Shown: positions 17,001 to 26,438 of the stretch, piece by piece
Layout of the letters: the number at the start of each line of letters is the position of its first letter
How positions within the stretch are numbered: the stretch's first letter is position 1
Virus record (IMG/VR): IMGVR_UViG_3300009124_000009
Coordinates: 1-64,000 of that record
DNA length: 64,000 nucleotides
Source: a virus
Reading direction: 5' to 3' (one strand)
Notes under the pieces: generated by a model
Told to the model about the DNA's origin: nothing
The model's database searches: none
What the model saw: the letters and a program-made list of their open reading frames with translations, nothing else
Translations under genes and position numbers: made by a program

Positions 17001-20000
17001 TTACAAGTTCAATAAGTTTTGGTGTAATATATTGAGTAAACTTATTACTATCGAAGAACATATAAAATCTAGTTCTTGGTTTCAGACGAGAAACATCCAT
17101 TTGAATATTTCTAGAACGAATCCAGGGCACAGCGGTGCTAGAAAGAACAGTATCCCCTAAAGATTGTCTATCCAGTCTTGGTACGACACGGGTTCTAGTA
17201 CCAGTTCTAGTTTGACGCTCTGTAGTACGAATGGTACGACGTTCGTTGATACGACGAAGACCTTTACCACCCCAAACCCATGGACGTGGAGAACGACCAC
17301 GGTCTTCTGCCAACCATCCAGAGTTACGGAATCTCTCAGTCCTCAAAACTTCACCATCACCAACCCAAGAAGTTCTCCAAGAGTTCCACTGAATAGGTAG
17401 GAAACCGTTTTGGTCGGTATTCATTTCACGTCGAGTTGCCTCAAAGTTACCCTCAATAGTGGTAACGTTTGCAGGTTCTCTTCTAGTTTCTACCCAGTCA
17501 TCTGTTGCAGGAGTCAAGTCAATACGACCAATATAGGTGAAAACGTTGAATGGGTTTACGTTTACGACTCTGGATGCATATGGTTGCTTGATAATCTCTT
17601 CTTCTTGGAATGGAAGAGTTACAATTTGACCAGTACGTTGGATATCGTTAGATGCAGGTTCGTTGATTCTTAGACCAATATTAGTTGTGTAATGAGCAGC
17701 ACGCATTGTACCTGCTGCAAAGTCTAGAGAAGCACGATAATCTGGGTGAGAGGTGTCGGACTTATCGTGAGAAGTAAAGTCATCAACAACAAAACCATTC
17801 TTGAGGCGATCTTTACCAGATGCATCGAGAATCTTAGTATTTGCAGTCTCACCTTCAAGCAGAGATAGTGCTGTATAGTACTCAACACTGCTGAGACGAC
17901 GATCGATACTACCAATATCTCTCATTGTATAGCGACGATTGTCTTCCATAGTCTTGAAGATATCTGCTTCTGGATCGAAACCATATGGTTTCAAAATCAT
18001 CGTTGCCAGAAGCATTGCATTCTTGATACCATCAGGTTCTTGAGGAACTTCCTCGGACTTACCTTCTACAACTTGGAATACACCATCAGAGGACAAGAAG
18101 ATCTTGTCGATTCTTGGCATGTAGAAATCAAAGTCACAACGGAAATCTGAACCAATCTTAGGAATATCAAAAATCGTTGCTCCAGTAGAAAATACTCTAG
18201 ACTTGAAATCTAGTGTCGAGCAGTTCACATAAGAAGGAGATAGAACCGTTCCTGTTCCTGTATACAGATTCTTAGCAGAAGGACGGAAATCCAGAACATC
18301 AGTTAGAGATTGTTCCTGGTTATAGAATGGAATGTTGTAATAATCTACACCAGAATAGGACTGACCAGCAAAGTAATCGCCAGTTGACTGATGGACCAAC
18401 CAGTCAAATACTACCAAAAGTTTTCTGATTGGAGCAGCTCTGCCAGACTTTCTAACAAGTTTGGATGTGTTATAGAAGAAACCAGTTTGATTCAGTTCTA
18501 GGAAATAATCATCGGTAACAACTTTAGAACCTGCAGTAATTGCATTAGCATCATCATTGATTAGACCCTGCAGTGGTTCATTGCTTGCATTGAAACCATC
18601 AATGATTTCACCAGGGATAAATAGTCCACTAATAGCAACATAATACAGTTTTAGTGTTCCAGTGTTGAAGGAAACAACTTTTGCTTTAGCACCAGAGGTT
18701 TTACCAGTGATAACCGTTCCAGGTTCAAAGAAAGTTGGTTCAGCAATGGTCAGAGATGGAACTACTGGATCATTTTCATCCAGAGACTCATATACAGCAT
18801 GTAATTGGAAAGCATCCGAAACACCTAGAGAAATGTCGGTGTCTTGAATACGAGTTCCATATAGGTTTGAATACTGGAGACCGTAAAGAGGAACGTCTTT
18901 GTCCTCAACAGTTTTGACAACCTTAGAAATAAACATTTTACTAAGAGTCTTCAGTTTCTTACTGACGACATTCCTAGACAAAGTTGTTGTTAGTTTTACT
19001 GAAGTAATATTTGTAAGGTTATTGACCTGAATAGTAGTTCTATCATTATCAGTAAAATATGCATAACCAAGTTCTGCAGCATCTGAAGCATCTGTCTTCA
19101 ATTCAATCTGACTACCAACAGCGTATGTACCATTGGTAGATGCCAGAACAGTCAATTGGAAAGCATCTCTACTGATTGCAGAGAACTGTTCGTTCTCACC
19201 TAGGTCAACGGTGAAAGAACCTGCAGGAACCGAGATAGAATCGTAAGTTCTTCTTACTGTCATCGATTCGTCAGAAATACTCTTGATGTATTTCTTAGGC
19301 ATATTGCTGAACAAGTCATTATTCTCTTGACCTGCCAACTGTGCTCTAACACTAACAACAGTGGTGAAGTCACCACTAGAGATACTACCAGCACCAGTAA
19401 CAACTTTTACAACTTGAGTTGTGTAATTGAAAATAGTTCCCAAACCAGTTGTAGCAAGATCTGTTGGATCAACATTCTGTACTACGAGATAGTCGTTAGC
19501 ATTGACAAAAAGTTGATCGCCAGGTCTTAGATCTTTTGCGAAGTTAGAATTGAAACCTGTAAGAGTTCCTGCAACAGAATCATAGGTAAATGTATCGCCA
19601 TCAATCGTCAGGAAGTCATCTAGAATGAGGTTACCAGTAAACTCGATATTTGTAGTTGATTCATCTTTAGAAGCAAAGGATCTTGCATCAGAGAATTCGT
19701 AGGAGAATACATGTTCAATGTCACCCTGAGAAACACCATCAACAAAAAGTGTGTCACCAGTCTTGAAATTACCCTTTACCTGATACACTACAATATTAGT
19801 AGCAGAAGATTGCGAACTTACAATCAGAGCAGTTGCTCCAGACGATGCAGTAACTTGAGAACCCTGTAGAATTGTAGCAGCAGTGTCTAGTTCTAAGACA
19901 GTCAACATCTGAATATCAAAGATATTCATATCATAGAAATCGTCTGTCGTACCAAAATTGGTATCTGCGCCAGTACCTACATGCTCAATAGCAAGTGCTC

Positions 20001-21339
20001 TAGCATAACCAATTAGATTACCGTTAGTAGCATTATATGGAGATGCAGTAGCAGTGTCATACAGTTCAACTACTTGGTATGCATTAGCAACACTAGAAGA
20101 ACCAGAGATATTTGGGAAACCATAAACATTGGTCAGGCGAACTCTGTTACCAACGTTGAATGGAATAATTTGATTTTCAAATGCTTTGGTATCTCTTGGT
20201 TTGTTGAAATCAATAAACTGGTTTTGTAGAGTTTCAATCTGATAACCATTTACATATGCAATACCAGCACTAATTTCTGCCGTGTATAGATCATCACTAG
20301 CAACATTACCAGATGCAGTAATAGCACCCGCTTCATAAACACCGTTGATACCATTTTTCAGGTCATCATTTAGGCAGTCTCTAATTGTAATCTGATAGTT
20401 TGAGATTGCATAGTTGCCATTAGTCTCAAAAGTTCTAAGAGCAAGTGCCTTCTCTAGTTCGTTGTATGCAGTCCTGGTTACAAACTTCTCAATACGAGAA
20501 TTGTTGATTCTCAGAAGTTCAATGAAGTTTTTATCAGAATCGTCATCAATTGTTTTCTTGACTAGACGAGTGCTAATTTTGAAACGATGGGCACCAGGTG
20601 CAGAATAGTTCGATGTGCCTGCTGCGTTATCGTTCAGGGAGTCGTCATCCTCAGAGGTAATAATCGACTCGGTAACTTCTAGACCAACTCTATAAGAAGG
20701 GTTGCTACCATACTGATCCAGAAGAATGTATTGAGATGGTACGTCTACAAAATGCCCTCTGATGTAGTAAACACCCTCTTCAACATAAGCAGAAGAACCT
20801 CTACCGATAGCAGCAGATGGTAGAAGTTGTGCAAATGCAGAACCTGCTTCAATCAGAGTAGTGCCAAAAGTGATGTCAACATCAGTTTGCAACTGTTCGT
20901 TATTTTCAAATACTTCGATCGTTGCTTCTGCACCACCACTTTCAACATACTTGATATACAGAGTCGCATACCCTTTGTCGGACTCTGCAGCAGAAATGCT
21001 ATACAGAACTTTTGCCTTTACCCCAGTATTCAGACCCGTAATCAGTTTGCCTGTAAGTTGATTTCTATAAGACTCAACATCAGCACCCAAGAAACTTGCT
21101 TGAAGTTGAATACAATCAACTTTAGTGTCATAACCCACCTGACCAGGGATGACCATCGCACCCTCTTTGAAGAAGTGCGTTCCCATGCTTTCGACCTGAT
21201 TCTGAAGAATCGATTGCAACGTTGTAAGTTCCCTCGCTTGCACAGGGAATCCTGGTCGGAACAGAACCTTATAAAAGTTCTTATCCTTATCAAAGTCGTC
21301 GTAATAAGGCGTTACGTTGAGGTTAGTATTCTGGGGCAT
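14014..21339 (-). CDS. DUF4815 giant virion protein (2,441 aa)
   Basis: The N-terminal ~65 residues (TPYYDDFDKDKNFYKVLFRP, GFPVQARELTTLQSILQNQV, THFFKEGAMVIPG) are the DUF4815 signature found in virion proteins of cyanomyoviruses and some other phages. The rest is long, beta-rich and without membrane segments. It includes RGHFVDVPSQYILLDQYG, a region with many Arg/Thr around residues 1370-1450, and late segments similar to tail or baseplate adhesins. It lies after gp8, in the place of T4 gp9-gp11, and probably forms an extended baseplate-attached structure. Role inferred from position and family. Confidence 0.85.
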   Translation of the reverse strand: MPQNTNLNVTPYYDDFDKDKNFYKVLFRPGFPVQARELTTLQSILQNQVESMGTHFFKEGAMVIPGQVGYDTKVDCIQLQASFLGADVESYRNQLTGKLITGLNTGVKAKVLYSISAAESDKGYATLYIKYVESGGAEATIEVFENNEQLQTDVDITFGTTLIEAGSAFAQLLPSAAIGRGSSAYVEEGVYYIRGHFVDVPSQYILLDQYGSNPSYRVGLEVTESIITSEDDDSLNDNAAGTSNYSAPGAHRFKISTRLVKKTIDDDSDKNFIELLRINNSRIEKFVTRTAYNELEKALALRTFETNGNYAISNYQITIRDCLNDDLKNGINGVYEAGAITASGNVASDDLYTAEISAGIAYVNGYQIETLQNQFIDFNKPRDTKAFENQIIPFNVGNRVRLTNVYGFPNISGSSSVANAYQVVELYDTATASPYNATNGNLIGYARALAIEHVGTGADTNFGTTDDFYDMNIFDIQMLTVLELDTAATILQGSQVTASSGATALIVSSQSSATNIVVYQVKGNFKTGDTLFVDGVSQGDIEHVFSYEFSDARSFASKDESTTNIEFTGNLILDDFLTIDGDTFTYDSVAGTLTGFNSNFAKDLRPGDQLFVNANDYLVVQNVDPTDLATTGLGTIFNYTTQVVKVVTGAGSISSGDFTTVVSVRAQLAGQENNDLFSNMPKKYIKSISDESMTVRRTYDSISVPAGSFTVDLGENEQFSAISRDAFQLTVLASTNGTYAVGSQIELKTDASDAAELGYAYFTDNDRTTIQVNNLTNITSVKLTTTLSRNVVSKKLKTLSKMFISKVVKTVEDKDVPLYGLQYSNLYGTRIQDTDISLGVSDAFQLHAVYESLDENDPVVPSLTIAEPTFFEPGTVITGKTSGAKAKVVSFNTGTLKLYYVAISGLFIPGEIIDGFNASNEPLQGLINDDANAITAGSKVVTDDYFLELNQTGFFYNTSKLVRKSGRAAPIRKLLVVFDWLVHQSTGDYFAGQSYSGVDYYNIPFYNQEQSLTDVLDFRPSAKNLYTGTGTVLSPSYVNCSTLDFKSRVFSTGATIFDIPKIGSDFRCDFDFYMPRIDKIFLSSDGVFQVVEGKSEEVPQEPDGIKNAMLLATMILKPYGFDPEADIFKTMEDNRRYTMRDIGSIDRRLSSVEYYTALSLLEGETANTKILDASGKDRLKNGFVVDDFTSHDKSDTSHPDYRASLDFAAGTMRAAHYTTNIGLRINEPASNDIQRTGQIVTLPFQEEEIIKQPYASRVVNVNPFNVFTYIGRIDLTPATDDWVETRREPANVTTIEGNFEATRREMNTDQNGFLPIQWNSWRTSWVGDGEVLRTERFRNSGWLAEDRGRSPRPWVWGGKGLRRINERRTIRTTERQTRTGTRTRVVPRLDRQSLGDTVLSSTAVPWIRSRNIQMDVSRLKPRTRFYMFFDSNKFTQYITPKLIELVKDSTLDSRSNGIPFDIGETVVGQTSGCKLKVAAPNDGYEFNPYNDTELSESYSASTAFLNIDVEQMAVQVTGDYYGNIQVGEVLIGESGARAVVKDRRLIADRYGNLKAAMFIPDPNVDTNPRWGTGRRTVRLTTSETDSRIAGQVSSSAETTYTATGVLNVVQENILAVRNAEVVRDTVTDERTIQSTREEVRQIGWYDPLAQSFIIDKPGGCFITSFDVFFYTKDTRVPISCQIRTMENGYPTKKILPFSDVTLNPTQVQISDNAAIPTRFTFQAPIFLPQSVEHCFVLLSDSNEYQVWVSRMGEVDVTGNRTISEQPYAGVLFKSQNASTWTADQYEDLKFTAYLAKFDITKNSRAVFNNAELGYGNKGILNLGNNPIQTIKPDQKLVLTQSGTIPFTPGARIASISGGDTYLGFGTVKTSELLGGNTVVTVTDVTGVFALNQAITSSKSLATITVVDTGGGAYSGGDFTVGNYIKTSNNATAEIQSWDSGTDTLVVKYVHANAAADMFESGETINEKTAIEQQANVRSAEIDTITFSGDMSNASAFVFATIGQEVTYETSQRKVVINHSNHCMHDSRNNVQIRGVRSEVNDTTLSNSIGTTDTTIVVADASEFHTVVNGYDVSAQNPGYIKIIAEKVGPDQDVNALPVPVPGVFSPEEIISYSAIDTTTNTITVLARAQDNTTASSFSEGAIVQCYNLDGIPLTSINKVHNTIESPTLDSYTLSTGFVATNGITGGGYDVTASQNIQFDLIAPSFAKVVLPQTDIGARVQVISGTSIGDGNTSSLDQESFVNDGSYIPIVLDQNNYFDSPKMVASALNESEELSGNKSLRMELTMKSDKEYLTPYIDLDRTSIITTMNRINDPSDSNVATRFVGDTHDAAYITKIASLSNKSGAIKLVFTAFRPEDTNIRALYRVRPVGSTESLEEVDFTFFPEDDTSSIPGTTRNEQFLEYSYEISGLKFDQYQIKIIMSSPNQSRVPVLQDFRAIALAI

Positions 21340-21343
21340 CTCT

Positions 21344-22876
21344 TTAGAATTCGATTACGATTTTGATATCTTCGATTTGGTCGCTTGCACGACTAATGGA
21401 CCTTCTATTATCTAGGTAAATAATTTCACCTGTGTTGAACGATACTTCTGGTTTTGCATAACCAGAGGTAAATCTCATACCTAGGTCATATTCAGTTCCG
21501 TTGATAACACGAGAAGATGTGTTGGGGACGGAAGGGAAGTTGATGTCAGGTTCTGCAGATGAACCAGACGATGCGCCCTGAATGGGGTTAGATCCATCAA
21601 ACTCATTCAGAGAACCTGTAATTTCTGGGAAGATGCCATCAACTCTGTTTTGATAATACTTCAGAACTTTTGTTGTAGCATTCCAAGAAATAACTCTTGC
21701 ACGAGATGTAACCGATGCACCACCAACAATACGAGTTTGGGTGATGATTTCGTCGGGCAGGAAGTTGCCCTGGAAATTGGGGGAGAAGATGACCGCTCTA
21801 GTAGTAGATGAAGTCAGTTCAGAAAGAAGTTCGGTTGTACCAAACTTCAATGGGTTGACAACTAGTCCAACACGACGATAGTCGTTATCAACAGGGAAGT
21901 CGCCAGCACCTTCATCGTAAGATAGTTTTGCGTTGATCATGACTCGGAAAGCACCAAGTTCAATAACTGACTCAAAACCATGACCACCTGGAGGTGGAAT
22001 AATAACGTCAATCTGTGCAGCAGAACCTGTACCAATACCAGCAATTGCGTCAACGCTGATCTTACCAAAAGAGTAACCAGTACCACCAGAGGTTACTGTT
22101 GCCGAGATAATTCTACCACCGTCAACGACGATAGAAACACGACCACCAACACCGTCACCTGCAATAGCAACGTTGTCATATGTACCATTGTTATAACCAG
22201 AACCTGCTGAAGTAATAACAACAGTATCAATTTCACCAATAACAGCATTTGTCTTCACCGATTCATTTGTGAAAACAGGCATGTAATCGTTGGAGAAAAA
22301 CTTTAGAACCTGTGCCACGGGGATGGTGTACATGTACTTCCAACGATAACCATCAGCAGTAGTGATAATAGAAGTAGAGGTGCCAGTGGGCTCGATCGTA
22401 GAAGGTTTTCCGTTAGGGTCCGAAGGCGACGTGCCATTGTAGATACACTTGTAAACTTGATAGTTACTGTTTACGACGTAATAGTCTGCATCGTACAATT
22501 TAGTAGCACCAGATGCTGCTGTGTTAGTTGGAGAGTAGTCATGGCGATACATGTCATATGTAAAACCAAGACCACCAGTGGTCTGCTCAGGAGGAGTCCA
22601 GTCGATACGACGAACAACTTGAATTGTATCAGATGCCAAGATTCTCTTCATAGAAATCATGTCATCAAACGAATCAGAAAACTGATCGAATGAATCGATT
22701 GCTTGAGGAGGTGAGTTTTCATTGTCCCAAGACTGGGGTCTGCCAATGAAAACATACAAACGATCCCTACTAGTACCAGCATCGGCATCAGACTGTGCCG
22801 AATCTGGTCCTTCAAGAGATTTGATGAACTTCTTCGCAGAGAAGATTCTAAATTGATCTGTGAGTAGGGCTGCCAT
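21344..22876 (-). CDS. 8: Baseplate wedge protein (gp8-like)
   Basis: The 510-residue product is longer than T4 gp8 (334) but retains its landmarks: DRLYVFIGRPQSWDNENSPP near residue 40 (T4: TIFITFGRSEPWSSNENE), the Y-x-C-I-YNGTSPSDPNGKPSTIEP region, DGYRWKYMYTIP (T4: DGYVWEYLFEIP), LVVNPL, and a C-terminus of YLDNRRSISRASDQIEDIKI (T4: YMENRPPIIMAMDQTEEINI). Extra residues include a GGxGY module (SGGTGYSFGKISV) at about 235-290. gp8 joins gp7 and gp6 in the wedge. A perfect T4 late box lies 24 bases upstream of the ATG. Confidence 0.92.
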   Translation of the reverse strand: MAALLTDQFRIFSAKKFIKSLEGPDSAQSDADAGTSRDRLYVFIGRPQSWDNENSPPQAIDSFDQFSDSFDDMISMKRILASDTIQVVRRIDWTPPEQTTGGLGFTYDMYRHDYSPTNTAASGATKLYDADYYVVNSNYQVYKCIYNGTSPSDPNGKPSTIEPTGTSTSIITTADGYRWKYMYTIPVAQVLKFFSNDYMPVFTNESVKTNAVIGEIDTVVITSAGSGYNNGTYDNVAIAGDGVGGRVSIVVDGGRIISATVTSGGTGYSFGKISVDAIAGIGTGSAAQIDVIIPPPGGHGFESVIELGAFRVMINAKLSYDEGAGDFPVDNDYRRVGLVVNPLKFGTTELLSELTSSTTRAVIFSPNFQGNFLPDEIITQTRIVGGASVTSRARVISWNATTKVLKYYQNRVDGIFPEITGSLNEFDGSNPIQGASSGSSAEPDINFPSVPNTSSRVINGTEYDLGMRFTSGYAKPEVSFNTGEIIYLDNRRSISRASDQIEDIKIVIEF

Positions 22877-22899
22877 GTTTTAGATCTTTCTTCGTTACT

Positions 22900-22907
22900 T
22901 ATTTATA
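22900..22907 (-). promoter_or_regulatory. 8: T4 late promoter, perfect TATAAATA box
   Basis: The coding strand contains TATAAATAAG, identical to the T4 late consensus, in the 34-base gap before gp8. The expected start site falls about 17 bases upstream of the gp8 ATG. It is the best late promoter in the window and supports a phage-encoded gp55-type sigma factor. Confidence 0.88.
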
Positions 22908-22910
22908 GTC

Positions 22911-25900
22911 TTACGAGGAGAACTCGTTTCTGACCAGGGTTGAATAGACAATATCTTTGACTCTCCACCTAGCACCATTATTACCAATAACTTCTTCACC
23001 ACCTAGAATTGCTTCTAAGACCATACCAGATCCTGTCGTATCGCCAGGATCATTCGTCACTGTGACAGTTGGATGCAATACAAACGCATTATCAATTGAC
23101 TGAGTATAACCATAACCCTCTGTAGTAATATTTACAGAATCAATCTGGTCACCACCAGCAGTCATGACTGCGGTAGCAGTAGCATCAAAACCAATTACAC
23201 TAGATTCAATAGTGATTGTGGGTACTGCAGTGTAGTTATTACCTGGGTTCACAATCTTCATATCAATGATGCTAGAGTTCTTGGAGAATTTGTAGAACCT
23301 ACCGTTGACACCAAGTGCAACGTTACCAGTATCATATGGAGTAATATTTTCGAGAACTAATTCTCTAGTAGCATTGTTCCACGAAACAACTGCTGCAGTG
23401 ATACCAGACTGTTGTCCAGTGATAATTTCTCCTGGGAAGAAGTTTTGATTATTTGTATAACGAACATCGAGAATCAATGTTGCCGTTGCTGGATGATCAA
23501 CACCTTCACTCAAAGCACCTGCAATATCGATGGTTGCAATTTTTGGAGGAAGACTTGCATCGTTGATGCTATCACCAAGTTGGAATAGAGTTGTGTTTTG
23601 TCCACCAACAGTTTCTTCAATACCATACAAAGAACTGTAGATACCACCATCTAGAGCAATCTGATTTTCAAATTGTGTTCCACTATTATCTAGATCTGGA
23701 ATATCATTCTCATCTGCATCGACATACTTAGTGTCTTGCAAAATAGTAGGAGGTAAGACTTTAGTGTTATAAACAGAGTCACCAACAAATAGAATGATTT
23801 GATCACCAGCAGAAGTTTCTGTGGTATGTGGTAGTTGTGCTGAAAGAGTAGATTCCGCAACACCACCATCAAAAGCAACTGTCTGTTCTTCAGATGATGG
23901 AATACCACCATCAATGAATGCTAGATCGTCAACTTCAAATTTTACAAATAGTTCTCTACTTTCGGGTTTCCAATCATAAACAATAGCAATTTTGTTATCG
24001 GAGTTTTCAACTCTTCTAATGATTTTGTCGCCAACTTTGAAATTGTATGTTGAAATACCAGTGTCAGCATCATTTTGAGAAGTATCGAGAATTACACGTT
24101 GATCAAAACGGAAATTCTGACCACGGAGAAGACCAGTAAATCTACCAAATTGTTTTCCAGTATATCTAACGATCTCATTACCAACCATTAGAGTACCAGA
24201 ACCAGCAAATCCTTCAGTGCTGTCAACAAACATCTGATCATCATCAGGATCCATTGGAGCAGTCAAACCAGTCAATGTAAAATTGACAGAGTTGTATGAT
24301 TGACGATTTCTAACTTGCCTTTTTAGGGTTACTAGTTTCGTAAAGATAACATTTGGTTGTGATGTATATCCAGCACCAGCTTCAGTAATATTGATTCCTG
24401 TAACTCTACCCTGACTAATTACCGCTTCTGCTTTAGCACCGAGACCGCCACCACCATCAATTAGAATAAATGGAGGTTCGTTATAGAATTGTCCACCATC
24501 ATCAACAGATATATTAGTAACTTTACCAGTTGTATCGATATATGCAACACCAGTTGCGCCAGATCCACCGCCACCCTGGAAAAATAGTGATGGAGGAGTA
24601 GCAAAATCGCGACCTTCTTGAAGTAGTGACAAACCAGTTACAGTTTGAGTAACTGGTATACCAACTGCACCGCTTCCTTCACCGCCAAGAATTTCACATC
24701 TTGCATCTCCAAAATATCCATCTCCATTTGATTTCATACTAATATATGAAATCTCACCACTACCATCATCCTTTAGAACTGCTTCCGCAAAAGCACCTCT
24801 AGGACTTTCTAGGTTTACTGATGGAATAGATTCACCAGGAAGTACTTCTCCGCCAAAGAAAGATCTACCAACAAAATATGGATAGACTGGATTACCCGTT
24901 GCATCAATAGTGGCAAAATATGCATAGGTTCCATTTGGATACTCTGGTGTTACACAATATCTTCCATTATATTCATCCAAATCACCAACTGTGGCATCAA
25001 AGATATTATCCTGAATAAATGTTCCAGATGGATAACCGTCAATAACTAAGCGTTCTGCCATATTTGCATGGTTATAACAGAAATAATACAGTGTAATTGG
25101 TGCTTCAATAGGAACAGTAATTTCTACTCTTCTCTGGGTAGCACCATTGAATGCATCGATATATCCCTGATATGTAACTTCGCTGTTGTCTAAGAAATAT
25201 CTAACACCATCTTGCCATACGACATTGTTATCAAATGGGGTTTGACCAGGCGAATGCCACCCCTGTGCAGTGCTACTTCCGATTTCCGAAAACAGTATTG
25301 CATGAGTCGTATTAGTAGCATCATCTTGACTGAAAACATATGTACTGCCACGCTCAAGATTTAGAAACTGCTTCTCAGCATTCGTGTATCCCCCACCAGT
25401 AATATAGTATCGATTACCAGTTCCAGTTGTTTGTGCTGGAGCAACAGTAACAGTATAGGTAACTGTAGTTGGGGTGACTACTCTTGGACGAACAGCGTCA
25501 ATCTCATCACCAGTTTTCAAACGATATGAAGACTCCATTCTGACTGGAGTCGATGGAATCAGTGGATCGTCATATCCATATGGACCGTAGATAGGATAAC
25601 CATCATAAGAATATCCTAAAACTTTTGAGTGACCATCAGGATGTCTAGCACGATCACCCTGGTAGTTACTATTTTTATAGTACTGTGCAATATTGAATGT
25701 ACTACCAGTTGCATCAAATGCTTCTCTTAGTTTGTATGAAGTATAAAAGTACTTACCTGCAAGTGTAGATTCCTCAGTTGCTGTTCCGCCGTATTGATCA
25801 AGACCTAACAATGATGGTGTTTTTACAACATCATAGGTATAGTTTGTAATAGATCTGGATCTTGAGATATCTAAAAACCCACCAGAATGAATTTCTACGC

Positions 25901-26429
25901 CGTTCGCTGCAATGCCAACTCTACTCTCATCGTAGATTTGCCTAGGTTGATTCGGTACTTCTTTACCACCACGATAAATGAAGGTGTGATTATATGCAAC
26001 TGCATAGATTCCATCAACATCATATGGTGCTGGATCGGGAAGATTATTGGTTCTTACATTTAGTCTGTCATACTCCGTAAACTGTCCTGTAGTTACAGAT
26101 GTATTTGCAGATACCCAGATAACGTTTGGATTGAATGTATTGACTCTAGTAACTGAGTCTTGTTTAGGTGTAATTACAACTCTTAGTGGGTCATAACCAC
26201 TTCCTGCTTCAAGAACTCTGACATAAGTAATCTTACCAGCATCTCTATCGATAAAGGGATAAAGAACTGCCTCTTGCAAAGGAGTTCCGCAGTTATCAAT
26301 TACAAGACGTGGGGGATCATCTGGGTCATACCCACTACCACCATCTTTTACCTCAACAAAAGCAACGCCGAAATCGTCGTTGAAATGAGGTTCAATTATT
26401 GCGCCAGATCCAGGAACTTCTCTTGCCAT
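22911..26429 (-). CDS. YHYH-domain virion protein with inserted cupredoxin-like domain (1,172 aa)
   Basis: N-terminal GGSGYDPDDPP-type repeats precede a YHYH domain: HPDGHSKVLGYSYDGYPIYG and YDDPLIP at about residues 255-290, then YNGRYCVTPEYPNGTYAYF at about 490. The two halves are separated by about 150 residues that look like a cupredoxin fold: LERGSTYVFSQDDATNTTHA, then YYFCYNHANMAERL with the C-x2-H-x2-M copper loop near residue 453. After the YHYH part come more GGxGY modules and beta-rich domains. It lies upstream of gp8 in the baseplate block, so a surface-exposed adhesin role is likely. Metal binding is inferred from motifs only. Confidence 0.82.
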   Translation of the reverse strand: MAREVPGSGAIIEPHFNDDFGVAFVEVKDGGSGYDPDDPPRLVIDNCGTPLQEAVLYPFIDRDAGKITYVRVLEAGSGYDPLRVVITPKQDSVTRVNTFNPNVIWVSANTSVTTGQFTEYDRLNVRTNNLPDPAPYDVDGIYAVAYNHTFIYRGGKEVPNQPRQIYDESRVGIAANGVEIHSGGFLDISRSRSITNYTYDVVKTPSLLGLDQYGGTATEESTLAGKYFYTSYKLREAFDATGSTFNIAQYYKNSNYQGDRARHPDGHSKVLGYSYDGYPIYGPYGYDDPLIPSTPVRMESSYRLKTGDEIDAVRPRVVTPTTVTYTVTVAPAQTTGTGNRYYITGGGYTNAEKQFLNLERGSTYVFSQDDATNTTHAILFSEIGSSTAQGWHSPGQTPFDNNVVWQDGVRYFLDNSEVTYQGYIDAFNGATQRRVEITVPIEAPITLYYFCYNHANMAERLVIDGYPSGTFIQDNIFDATVGDLDEYNGRYCVTPEYPNGTYAYFATIDATGNPVYPYFVGRSFFGGEVLPGESIPSVNLESPRGAFAEAVLKDDGSGEISYISMKSNGDGYFGDARCEILGGEGSGAVGIPVTQTVTGLSLLQEGRDFATPPSLFFQGGGGSGATGVAYIDTTGKVTNISVDDGGQFYNEPPFILIDGGGGLGAKAEAVISQGRVTGINITEAGAGYTSQPNVIFTKLVTLKRQVRNRQSYNSVNFTLTGLTAPMDPDDDQMFVDSTEGFAGSGTLMVGNEIVRYTGKQFGRFTGLLRGQNFRFDQRVILDTSQNDADTGISTYNFKVGDKIIRRVENSDNKIAIVYDWKPESRELFVKFEVDDLAFIDGGIPSSEEQTVAFDGGVAESTLSAQLPHTTETSAGDQIILFVGDSVYNTKVLPPTILQDTKYVDADENDIPDLDNSGTQFENQIALDGGIYSSLYGIEETVGGQNTTLFQLGDSINDASLPPKIATIDIAGALSEGVDHPATATLILDVRYTNNQNFFPGEIITGQQSGITAAVVSWNNATRELVLENITPYDTGNVALGVNGRFYKFSKNSSIIDMKIVNPGNNYTAVPTITIESSVIGFDATATAVMTAGGDQIDSVNITTEGYGYTQSIDNAFVLHPTVTVTNDPGDTTGSGMVLEAILGGEEVIGNNGARWRVKDIVYSTLVRNEFSS

Positions 26430-26438
26430 ATCCCTTTA

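Noticed and set aside
22911-26429. Possible plastocyanin (petE-type auxiliary metabolic gene)
   Set aside because: The copper-type motif is part of a large virion protein without a signal peptide and is embedded in a YHYH domain; it is not a stand-alone electron carrier.
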